This document shows positions 16,421 to 23,781 of a stretch of 64,000 bases of DNA, piece by piece. A program made the position numbers and the translations under genes. The stretch comes from Spirillospora albida (lineage in GTDB: Bacteria > Actinomycetota > Actinomycetes > Streptosporangiales > Streptosporangiaceae): contig NZ_JOFJ01000022.1 of assembly GCF_000718255.1 (NCBI RefSeq), positions 1-64,000 on the forward strand, written 5' to 3'. Position 1 is the stretch's first letter. Each line of letters opens with the position of its first letter. The notes beneath the pieces were generated by a model. The model saw only the letters and a list, made by a program, of their open reading frames with translations, was not told the origin of the DNA and did not search any database.

Positions 16421-16457
16421 GGACGGCCCGGACGGGATCGATCCGCCCGGGCCGTCC
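16421..16457. terminator. Terminator hairpin 2
   Basis: An 11-bp perfect stem (16421-16431 with 16447-16457) extends inward after one mismatch. It is tandem with hairpin 1 and probably serves the minus-strand gene ending at 16473. Confidence 0.75.
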
Positions 16458-16472
16458 TTCGTGCGCCGCGGC

Positions 16473-17126
16473 TCAGCCCGTGACGGGCAGGTCGCGCCGG
16501 ACGGGGGTCGGCGCCGGGGCCTCAGCGCCGCCTCCGCCCTCGTGCCCGCCGGCCGGGCCGCGGCCGCAGGTCGCGGACGCGATCCGCACCTGCGTGTTCT
16601 TGACGGGCAGGGTCAGTTCCACGGCCGTGACCGACAGCCGGCCGTCGGGGAGCCGCTGCTGCCGGTTGAGGACGAGCGCGACCCGCCCGAGCCCCTCGAT
16701 GTCGGCGGGGACGGTGGTGTTCGGCGGCGGCGCGGAAGCGAGCCTCCTGCCGCCGACCACGGCGCCCGCGAGGCGGGCCGAGCCGGTGCCGTTCGTGCAG
16801 GCGGCGGACACGGCGGCGGCCGTCAGGCGGGCCATGGGGACCGACACGCCGGCCGCCCGGGAGCGGGAGCGGTTCGCGGCCGCGCGGACGTCCAGCGCCG
16901 AGGCCGACAGCAGCTTCGTGCGCGGCGTCCGCAGCAGGCGCTTGCCCACCGTGCCGGACGAGGACGACACCGCCGGGGCCGGCGGGACCGCCGCCGGGCC
17001 GGTCGCGGTCAGCCCGTACGCCGAGGCACCCGGGCCGCCGTCGGCCGCCGCGGGCGCGGCGCCGAGGGCGAGGCCGCCGCCGGCGGCGGCGAGCAGGCTC
17101 GCCGCGGCGAGGCGTGCGATACGCAT
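16473..17126 (-). CDS. Secreted protein ending in LPVTG (choice-of-anchor P-like)
   Basis: A 217-residue exported protein. The signal peptide is MRIARLAAASLLAAAGGGLALGAAPAAA. The mature part is Ala/Ser-rich with strands such as VALVLNRQQRLPDGRLSVTAVELTL, and two Cys (AACTNGTG, SATCGRGP). The overall look is that of the choice-of-anchor P family. It ends exactly in RRDLPVTG followed by TGA: a sortase-like motif with no hydrophobic or basic tail after it. GGAGA eight bases before ATG 17126 supports the start. It lies 44 bases after the L,D-transpeptidase gene on the same strand. Function is unknown. Confidence 0.75.
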   Translation of the reverse strand: MRIARLAAASLLAAAGGGLALGAAPAAADGGPGASAYGLTATGPAAVPPAPAVSSSSGTVGKRLLRTPRTKLLSASALDVRAAANRSRSRAAGVSVPMARLTAAAVSAACTNGTGSARLAGAVVGGRRLASAPPPNTTVPADIEGLGRVALVLNRQQRLPDGRLSVTAVELTLPVKNTQVRIASATCGRGPAGGHEGGGGAEAPAPTPVRRDLPVTG

Positions 17127-17170
17127 GGATATGTCTCCGATCGTTCGTGGATGGGGCCGACGGGCGCGGG

Positions 17171-18079
17171 TCAGCCGGTGATGAACACGAGGGTCCCGAG
17201 GGGGACCCGGGCCAGCCGCCGCAGCGCGTCCTGCGGCACCCGGACGCAGCCGTGCGTGACGGCCTTGCCGAACACGGCGGCGTCGGGCCAGCCGTGCAGC
17301 GCGACGGTGCCGGGACCGCCGCCGAAGGTGTCGAGCGTCGCCGAGTGCGCGCCGAGGGGCAGCACGAGCGGGCTCGGGGTCCCGCCGGCGGGGGCGAGGG
17401 TGGCCAGCACGAACGTGCGGCCGGTGGGGGTCGGGGTCCGCGGCCCGCCGATCGCGACCGGCCAGCCGCCCATCGCCCGGCCGGACCGCAGCAGCGTCAG
17501 CCGCCGCTTCGCCAGGCTGACCTGGACGGTGTAGGGGGTGTGCGCGGAGGTCAGCGCGCCGCCGGCCGCGGAGATCCAGCCGGTGGCGCGGTTCGGGCGG
17601 CTCGGCAGCAGGACGCGCCGCCACGTCCCGGAGCCCTCGACGACCGGGACCCAGGTGGGGCCGCCGATCTGGTTGACGGGCAGCGTCGCGATGACGCGGC
17701 CGCCGGGCCGGTCGAGGACGGGCAGCGGCCTGGTCGGGTGGACGACCAGGCCGTCGGTGACGCCGTCGGGCGTGGGGTCCGCCGGGGCGCCGCGGACGGT
17801 GGTGAAGGTGGTGGCCTCGGGCGGCCGGGGCTTCGCGGTGCCGCTTGCGGTGCCGGTCCCCGAGGCGTTCCCGGTGGCCGGCGCGCCGCAGGCGCTGAGC
17901 AGCAGCACCGCGGCCGCCGCCGGGACCACGGCCCGGCCGGGCTGCCGGCCGGGCGCGCGATGCCGTCCGGCGGCGTCCGCGGGGCGCTGCGGCTGCTGCC
18001 GCGGCCGGGGCCGCCCGGCCGCGTGCCGGCCGGGACGGCGGGCATGGCGCCGGGCCGGGCGCGCGCCGTGCTTGCTCAT
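17171..18079 (-). CDS. L,D-transpeptidase (YkuD), lipoprotein-like
   Basis: A 302-residue YkuD-domain enzyme that would form 3-3 cross-links or attach proteins in murein. The catalytic motif is HGWPDAAVFGKAVTHGCVRV (His...THGCVR, Cys about residue 280). The domain begins near YTVQVSLAKRRLTLLRSG. An SH3-like segment is suggested by VLDRPGGRVIATLPVNQ before it. Export appears to use a lipobox-like LLLSAC (Cys64) preceded by an unusually long Arg/Pro-rich stretch of about 50 residues. The start at 18079 is backed by GGGGGAGG four bases upstream. Confidence 0.87.
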   Translation of the reverse strand: MSKHGARPARRHARRPGRHAAGRPRPRQQPQRPADAAGRHRAPGRQPGRAVVPAAAAVLLLSACGAPATGNASGTGTASGTAKPRPPEATTFTTVRGAPADPTPDGVTDGLVVHPTRPLPVLDRPGGRVIATLPVNQIGGPTWVPVVEGSGTWRRVLLPSRPNRATGWISAAGGALTSAHTPYTVQVSLAKRRLTLLRSGRAMGGWPVAIGGPRTPTPTGRTFVLATLAPAGGTPSPLVLPLGAHSATLDTFGGGPGTVALHGWPDAAVFGKAVTHGCVRVPQDALRRLARVPLGTLVFITG

Positions 18080-18378
18080 CGTTCCTCCCCCGCGGCGTCA
18101 TGGCCTTCATGTGAAAAGGCATTCCATATCGCCATGTCGCGGGATGTTAGTGCGCCCGAAGCGGCGCGTATCCGGAAACAACGAAAAAGATGCCGGCGCC
18201 GCTCCGTGACATTTGTATAAATCTATCTATTTCCGATTTGGGAGGAGATTTGGCGATTAGGGGTGTCGGCGGGTAGACCGGAGGCCGTCCGGATCGCCTG
18301 GATCGCCCGGTAACGATGGCCCGCCCCGCGCCACTACCTGGTGACGGAACACACCTGGACGGACGGAGGGGGCGGCCG
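18080..18378. promoter_or_regulatory. Divergent promoter region with AT-rich core
   Basis: These 299 bases separate the L,D-transpeptidase and ECF sigma genes. The centre (about 18190-18265) is strikingly AT-rich for this genome, with TTGTATAAATCTATCTATTT as the core. It probably holds the promoters. I see no RNA gene or reliable sigma consensus. Confidence 0.45.
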
Positions 18379-18945
18379 GTGGCAGATGAAGCCTCCGAGG
18401 AGCGGCGCTTCACCGCGATGTACGACGAGTGCCGGCAGCGCGTGTGGGCCTACGCGGCGAGCCGCGCCGGCAGGCAGGCGGCGGACGAGGTGGTGAGCGA
18501 GACCTTCGCCGTGGCCTGGCGGCGCTTCCGGGACGTCCCGGATCCGCCGCTGCCGTGGCTGCTCGGCGTCGCCCGCAACGTGCTGCGCGAGAGCCACCGG
18601 GCGCAGGTGCGCCGCGAGTCGTTCGCGGCGGAGCTCTCCCGGTGGGCACCGCCGCCCGGCGGGGACATCGCCGAGGACGTCGCGGAGCGGCTGGCGGTGG
18701 TCCGCGCGATGGCGGCCCTGCCGGAGGACGACAGGGAGATCCTCATCCTCGTCGCCTGGCAGGGGCTCGCCCCGCGCGAGGCGGCCCGCGTCGTCGGCTG
18801 CTCGGCGGCGGCGCTGCGCGTCCGCCTGCACCGCGCCCGGCGCCGGCTGGTGCGCGCGGTCGAGGAGCCGCGCGCCGCCGGCGAGGAGAAGGGGAGCGCG
18901 GCATCGCGTTCGCAGGTTGGGATCATCAGGGAGGAAAGGGCATGA
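18379..18945 (+). CDS. ECF-type RNA polymerase sigma factor
   Basis: A 188-residue sigma-70 family protein of ECF size. Region 2 runs through RFTAMYDECRQRVWAYAASR, ADEVVSETFAVAWRRF and LPWLLGVARNVLRESHR. Region 4 is visible as MAALPEDDREILILVAWQGLAPREAARVVGCSAAALRVRLHRAR, which falls into LPEDDREILIL and the recognition helix GCSAAALRVRLHRAR. The GTG at 18379 has GGAGGGGG six bases upstream. It overlaps the next gene by four bases (ATGA), so the downstream membrane protein is its probable partner or regulator. Confidence 0.92.
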   Translation: MADEASEERRFTAMYDECRQRVWAYAASRAGRQAADEVVSETFAVAWRRFRDVPDPPLPWLLGVARNVLRESHRAQVRRESFAAELSRWAPPPGGDIAEDVAERLAVVRAMAALPEDDREILILVAWQGLAPREAARVVGCSAAALRVRLHRARRRLVRAVEEPRAAGEEKGSAASRSQVGIIREERA

Positions 18946-20066
18946 GCGACATTCTGCGGACGCTGCGCGAGGCGCGGCCCGAGGAGCTGGCACCGGACCT
19001 GCCGGTGGCCGAGGACGTCCGGCGCGCCGAACTGGCGCACGCGATGGCGTCCCGTCCCGTGGGCGGGCGGGCGAGGGCGCGGCGGAGCGTCCGGCCGGTG
19101 TGGGGGCTCGGTGCCGTCGGGCTGGCCGGCGCGGTCGCCGCCGCGCTCGTCGCGGTGAACGTCCCGGCGGACGGGGAGCCCGGTGCCCCGGCCGCGCAGC
19201 CGGCGACGGCGCGCACCGTGCTGCTCGCCGCCGCCGGCAAGGCGGACGGCCGGCCGGACGGGACCGGCGCCTTCTGGCACGTCGCGACGGTCTCGTCCAT
19301 GGCGCATCAGGTCTCGACGGGCGGCGTCCGGTACACGGTCGTGGACCGGCAGCGGCACGAGACGTGGACGCCGGGCCGCCCCGGCGCGAAGATCCGCGCG
19401 GACGTCCAGAACCTCGGGGCGCGGCCCGCCACGGCGAAGGACGAGGCGGCCTGGCGGCGGGCGGGCGCGCCGGCCCGGTTCGAGATCCGGGTGCCGATCG
19501 GGCCGAACAGCACGGTGACGAAGACCTTCGTGACCTCGGTGAAGCAGGGCCCGGTGCGGCGCGGCACGTCCCCGCGGCCCGGCGACGGCAAGCTCTTCTG
19601 GCTCGGCCGGAACGTGGGCGTGAAGGAATTGCGGGCGCTTCCCGCCGACCCGGCCCGGCTCAGGGCGGGGCTGCTGCGCTGGTACGACGGCCGCGACACC
19701 GAGTCGGGCGCGCCGATGAGCCGGGACGCGTGGCTGTACCGGGTCGCGAGCGGCCTGGTGACCGACATGCCGGTCGCGCCGAAGGTGCGGGCCGCCGCGT
19801 TCCGGATGCTGGCGGACCTCCCGCGGGTGCGGTCGCTGGGGAGGGTGACGGACGCGCAGGGCCGCACGGGCCTGGGCGTCGGGCTGGACGAGAAGACCCG
19901 CGCGGGGCTCGTCCTGCACCGGCTGGTCATCGATCCGGCGACCGGCGGCGCGCTGGCGGGCGAGCGGGTGCTGGTGCGCCCGGCCGCAGGCGAGGGGCGG
20001 GCGCCGGGGACGGTCCTCGGCTCCACGGCGGTCCTCACGGCGGCGTGGACGGACGCCGTCCGGTGA
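18942..20066 (+). CDS. CU044_5270-like membrane protein, ECF sigma partner
   Basis: A 374-residue protein translationally coupled to the ECF sigma gene. The N-terminus (MSDILRTLREARPEELAPD) is cytoplasmic and charged. One membrane helix follows (VWGLGAVGLAGAVAAALVAVNV, about residues 53-73), then an exported domain of roughly 300 residues. The order of a short cytoplasmic head, one helix and an extracytoplasmic domain behind an ECF gene matches the family NCBI calls CU044_5270. It probably acts as an anti-sigma-like sensor, but I see no ZAS zinc motif, so direct sigma binding is inferred only. Confidence 0.8.
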   Translation: MSDILRTLREARPEELAPDLPVAEDVRRAELAHAMASRPVGGRARARRSVRPVWGLGAVGLAGAVAAALVAVNVPADGEPGAPAAQPATARTVLLAAAGKADGRPDGTGAFWHVATVSSMAHQVSTGGVRYTVVDRQRHETWTPGRPGAKIRADVQNLGARPATAKDEAAWRRAGAPARFEIRVPIGPNSTVTKTFVTSVKQGPVRRGTSPRPGDGKLFWLGRNVGVKELRALPADPARLRAGLLRWYDGRDTESGAPMSRDAWLYRVASGLVTDMPVAPKVRAAAFRMLADLPRVRSLGRVTDAQGRTGLGVGLDEKTRAGLVLHRLVIDPATGGALAGERVLVRPAAGEGRAPGTVLGSTAVLTAAWTDAVR

Positions 20067-20189
20067 TCGCACGGGGCCGGAGCGGCCTCGACACGGAGGA
20101 ATGACTCGGCGCGGTGCGCCGGCGGGGGCGGTGGTCCGGTTCAGGCCGGGCGCCGCCCCTCGCGCACGGCTGTCGTGATCAGTTCGTGA

Positions 20190-20525
20190 TCAGGCGCTCC
20201 GCGGGGTGCGGCGGACGGCTTTCCGGACGGCGGCGCGTTGCGCGGCGGCGGTCTTGGCGCGGTTCATGCTTTCCCTGACGCGGGCCGCGCCGCGTTTTGC
20301 GGTGGCGGTGTCCTTGGTGCGCCCGGCATAAACGGCGAGGACCTCGGCGACGGGCGGCGGGGACCATTCCTCGCGGGCGGGGGCGACCGGGAGGATCTGC
20401 GGGACGGGCGGCAGGGCGGGCGGTGCGGCGGCGGCGGAGGGGTCGGAGTTTCCGGTCGCTGGGACGAGCGCGAGATGGGATCGGCAGTGCGGACACTGCA
20501 TTCCCGGGTGCGTGTCTCTGCTCAT
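20190..20525 (-). CDS. Small protein with one CxxC pair and basic tail, unknown
   Basis: A 111-residue frame. The N-terminus has MQCPHCRSH, half of a zinc-ribbon pair. A Pro/Ala-rich middle follows, then a very basic Ala/Arg/Lys C-terminus (TATAKRGAARVRESMNRAK...). I do not recognise a family. It is divergent from ppk across 282 bases. The ribosome site before ATG 20525 is weak, and the start could differ. The strong third-position GC in this frame supports coding, with moderate confidence. Confidence 0.5.
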   Translation of the reverse strand: MSRDTHPGMQCPHCRSHLALVPATGNSDPSAAAAPPALPPVPQILPVAPAREEWSPPPVAEVLAVYAGRTKDTATAKRGAARVRESMNRAKTAAAQRAAVRKAVRRTPRSA

Positions 20526-20768
20526 ATCACGAATGATTACCCAGGGGTCTGACAAAACAAGAGCGGTGCCCTTTCCGATCACCGCGGGCCGGTGTTGCGG
20601 GCAATGAACGGGCGGGCCGGGGGGAGGGCTCGGCGGACGGGCACCGGCCGGGAGGCGGGCCGGGTGCGGGGGCGGGGCGGGATCCGGTGCGGACGGGCGG
20701 GCGCGGTCCTGAGTGATCACCCCGATCCGGGGGATGATCGTCATATCCGACCCAGTGACGTAACCGAA

Positions 20769-20790
20769 GTTCCCCTCCCGTTCACCTTGA
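20769..20790 (+). promoter_or_regulatory. PHO-box-like direct repeat upstream of ppk
   Basis: GTTCCCCTCCC (20769-20779) and GTTCACCTTGA (20780-20790) are two abutting 11-base units matching the Streptomyces PhoP direct-repeat pattern GTTCACC-N4. They end 17 bases before the ppk ATG. PhoP control of ppk is known in Streptomyces, so phosphate regulation is likely here. Confidence 0.6.
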
Positions 20791-20807
20791 TCAGGGAAAA
20801 TTACGCT

Positions 20808-22892
20808 ATGACCACCAACCCAGGACATCTCCCCCTTGGCGGCGGCGTGCTGCCCGACGACCGGTTCCTCGATCGGGAGGAGAGCTGGCTCCGCTTCAAC
20901 CAGCGCGTCCTGGAGCTCGCGGAGGATCCGGCGCTGCCGCTGCTCGAACGCGTCCGGTTCCTGTCGATCTTCTCCAGTAACCTCGACGAGTTCTTCATGG
21001 TGCGGGTCGCCGGCCTGACCCGGCGGATCGCGACGGGCCTCGCCGTCCAGGCGGCGAGCGGCCGGCAGCCGCGCGAGGTCCTCGGCCGCATCGCGGCGGT
21101 CGCGCACGAGCTGATGGCGCGGCACGCGGAGTGCTTCCGGGAAGGCATCCGGCCCGCCCTCGCCAAGGAGGGCGTCGAACTCCTGCGCTGGGACGAGCTC
21201 TCCGAGACCGAGCGGGAGCGGCTCCGCAGGCTGTTCCGCGACCGGATCTACCCGGTGCTGACGCCGCTCGTCGTCGACTCCGCGCATCCGTTCCCGTACA
21301 TCTCGGGCCTGTCGCTGAACCTCGCGGTGATCGTCCGGGATCCGGAGACGGACGCGACGATGTTCGCGCGGGTGAAGGTGCCGCCGCTGCTGCCCCGCTT
21401 CATCGAGGCGTCCCCCGACCGCTTCACGCCCCTCGAGGACGTGATCGCCGCGCATCTCGGGCAGCTGTTCGTCGGAATGGAGGTCGTCGACCACCACGCG
21501 TTCCGGGTGACCCGCAACCAGGACCTGGAGATCGACGAGGACATCAGCGAGGGGCTGCTGCAGGCCCTCGAGCGGGAGCTGCTGCGCCGCCGATTCGGCC
21601 CCGTGGTCCGGCTGGAGGTCGAGGAGTCCATCTCGGACGAGGTGCTCGAGCTGCTCACCGGCGAGCTCATGGTGGACGAGACGCAGATCTACCGGGCCGA
21701 GGGCCCGCTCGACCTCGGCGGGCTCGCCGCCATCGCCGACCTCGACCGGCCCGAGCTGAAGTACCCCCCGTTCGTCCCGTCGAAGGACGCGCTGCCGGAG
21801 GACGTCGGCGTCTTCTCCGCGATCCGGGAGCGGGACATCCTCGTCCACCACCCGTACGACTCGTTCGCGACGACCGTCCAGCGGCTGATCGAGGACGCCG
21901 CCGCCGATCCCCGCGTCCTCGCGATCAAGCAGACGCTGTACCGGACGAGCGGCGACTCCCCGGTCGTGGACGCGCTGATGAGCGCCGCCGAGGCCGGCAA
22001 ACAGGTCGTCGTGGTGGTCGAGCTGAAGGCCCGGTTCGACGAGCGGGCCAACATCGCGTGGGCGCGCAAACTGGAGACGGCGGGCTGCCACGTCGTGTAC
22101 GGGTTCGTCGGGCTGAAGACGCACTGCAAGCTGGCGCTGGTCGTCCGGCAGGACTCCGACGGGATCCTGCGCCGCTACTGCCACATCGGGACCGGCAACT
22201 ACCACCCGAAGACCGCCCGGCTGTACGAGGACTTGGGCCTCCTCACCTGCGACCCCGAGGTCGGCGAGGACGTCAGCGCGCTGTTCAACCACCTCACCGG
22301 CTACTCGCGGCAGAGCTCCTACCACCGGCTGCTGGTCGCGCCCAACAGCCTGCGGGCGGGCCTCGTCCAGCGGATCGAGCACGAGATCGACAACCACCGG
22401 GCCGGGCACGCCGCGCACGTCCGGATCAAGTGCAACTCGCTGGTCGACGAGGTGATCATCGACGCGCTGTACCGGGCGTCGCGGGCGGGCGTGCCGGTGG
22501 ACGTGTGGGTCCGCGGCATCTGCGCGCTGCGTCCGGGCGTGCCGGGGTTGTCGGAGACGATCCGGGTCCGCAGCGTCCTCGGGCGGTTCCTGGAGCATTC
22601 CCGGGTGTTCGCGTTCGCGAACGGCGGTGAGCCCGAGGTGTGGTTCGGCAGCGCCGACCTGATGCACCGCAACCTCGACCGGCGGGTCGAGGCGCTCGTC
22701 ACCGTCACCGACCGCACGCAGCGGGACGAGCTGATCACCCTGCTCGATCTCGCGATGGAGGACGGCACGCACGCCTGGTGCCTCGCCGCCGACGGGACGT
22801 GGACGCGCAACCGCCCGCGTCCGGACGAGACACTGCTGGACGTGCAGACCCATCTGGTCAAGAGAAGGCGCTGGAGGACGGTCGATGGCTGA
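20808..22892 (+). CDS. ppk: Polyphosphate kinase PPK1
   Basis: A 694-residue PPK1, of normal length, reversibly making polyphosphate from ATP. The N-terminal domain starts LPDDRFLDREESWLRFNQRVLELAED. The head domain includes SNLDEFFMVRVAGL. The catalytic PLD-like domains contain CHIGTGNYHPKTARLYED, with the phosphorylated His, and GSADLMHRNLDRRVE. The ATG at 20808 follows an AGGGA and sits close below a PHO-box-like repeat, so a near-leaderless transcript is possible. The Nudix-phosphatase gene overlaps its end by eight bases, and a CYTH-CHAD gene lies just beyond, forming a polyphosphate cluster. Confidence 0.96.
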   Translation: MTTNPGHLPLGGGVLPDDRFLDREESWLRFNQRVLELAEDPALPLLERVRFLSIFSSNLDEFFMVRVAGLTRRIATGLAVQAASGRQPREVLGRIAAVAHELMARHAECFREGIRPALAKEGVELLRWDELSETERERLRRLFRDRIYPVLTPLVVDSAHPFPYISGLSLNLAVIVRDPETDATMFARVKVPPLLPRFIEASPDRFTPLEDVIAAHLGQLFVGMEVVDHHAFRVTRNQDLEIDEDISEGLLQALERELLRRRFGPVVRLEVEESISDEVLELLTGELMVDETQIYRAEGPLDLGGLAAIADLDRPELKYPPFVPSKDALPEDVGVFSAIRERDILVHHPYDSFATTVQRLIEDAAADPRVLAIKQTLYRTSGDSPVVDALMSAAEAGKQVVVVVELKARFDERANIAWARKLETAGCHVVYGFVGLKTHCKLALVVRQDSDGILRRYCHIGTGNYHPKTARLYEDLGLLTCDPEVGEDVSALFNHLTGYSRQSSYHRLLVAPNSLRAGLVQRIEHEIDNHRAGHAAHVRIKCNSLVDEVIIDALYRASRAGVPVDVWVRGICALRPGVPGLSETIRVRSVLGRFLEHSRVFAFANGGEPEVWFGSADLMHRNLDRRVEALVTVTDRTQRDELITLLDLAMEDGTHAWCLAADGTWTRNRPRPDETLLDVQTHLVKRRRWRTVDG

Positions 22893-23772
22893 GCTGATCC
22901 GCGCGGCGGGCGCCGTCCTGTGGCGGGACGCCCCGTCGGGCACGGGCGAGCCCCAGGTCGCCGTCGTGCACCGGCCCCGCTACGGCGACTGGTCGTTCCC
23001 CAAGGGGAAGGTCGACCCGGGCGAGCACGTGCTGCGCGCGGCCGTCCGGGAGATCGAGGAGGAGACGGGCGTCGTGGCGCGCCTCGGGCGCCGCCTCCCC
23101 ACCGCCGCGTATCCGGTGAAGGGACGCCCCAAGCAGGTCGACTACTGGGCGGCGCGGGCCGTCGCGGAGGGCGCGTTCGTGCCCGACGAGGAGGTCGATC
23201 TGCTCGCGTGGCTGCCGCCGGACGAGGCGGAGCGGCGGCTCAGCTACGGCCACGACGTCGACCTGCTGAGCGAGTTCCGACGCGGCCCCCTGCGCACGTG
23301 GCCGCTGGTGATCCTGCGGCACGCCTCGGCGGGCGAGAAGAGCGACTGGCCGGAGCCGGACGAGCTGCGCCCCCTCGACGAGGCCGGCCGCGCCGAGGCG
23401 GCCGGCCTCGCCGGGCTGCTGCTCGCCTACGGCCCGGCCCGGGTCGTGAGCTCGGGCACCGCGCGCTGCCTGGAGACCGTCCTGCCGTACATCCGGCGGC
23501 TGCACGGCACGCTCGTGACCGAACCGGCGTTCACCGTCGGCGAGACGAGTTCGGAGCGGGCCACCGACCGCCTGCTGGATCTGGTCGGCGACGGCGTCCC
23601 GACGATCGTGTGCACCCACGGCGAGGTCGTGGCCGACCTCGTCACCGGGCTCTGCACGCGGCTCGGCGAGAAGGTGCCGGACGACCCGGCTCTGCGCAAG
23701 GGCGAGTTCTGGGTCGCGCACATGGCGGAGCAGGGCATCGCCTCACTGGAGCGGCACACGCCCGCTCCGTGA
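22885..23772 (+). CDS. Nudix hydrolase fused to histidine phosphatase (MutT1-like)
   Basis: A 295-residue two-domain enzyme. Residues ~1-135 form a Nudix domain with the box GKVDPGEHVLRAAVREIEEETGV. The C-terminal half is a histidine-phosphatase (phosphoglycerate mutase/SixA-like) domain with VILRHASAGEK carrying the RH motif and a second His in PTIVCTHGEVV. Mycobacterial MutT1 has this same architecture and degrades 8-oxo-dGTP and diadenosine polyphosphates. The ATG overlaps the ppk 3' end by eight bases, so expression is coupled to polyphosphate synthesis. Confidence 0.9.
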   Translation: MAELIRAAGAVLWRDAPSGTGEPQVAVVHRPRYGDWSFPKGKVDPGEHVLRAAVREIEEETGVVARLGRRLPTAAYPVKGRPKQVDYWAARAVAEGAFVPDEEVDLLAWLPPDEAERRLSYGHDVDLLSEFRRGPLRTWPLVILRHASAGEKSDWPEPDELRPLDEAGRAEAAGLAGLLLAYGPARVVSSGTARCLETVLPYIRRLHGTLVTEPAFTVGETSSERATDRLLDLVGDGVPTIVCTHGEVVADLVTGLCTRLGEKVPDDPALRKGEFWVAHMAEQGIASLERHTPAP

Positions 23773-23781
23773 GGGACCGGC

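Noticed and set aside
20101..20178. 25-codon ATG frame right after GGAGGA, downstream of the CU044_5270-like gene
   Set aside because: The ribosome site directly touches the ATG and the peptide is Arg/Ala/Gly-rich without similarity; most likely chance.
20190..22943. Minus-strand frame of 917 codons across ppk
   Set aside because: Only its last 111 codons, upstream of ppk, could be a small gene. The rest is antisense to ppk.
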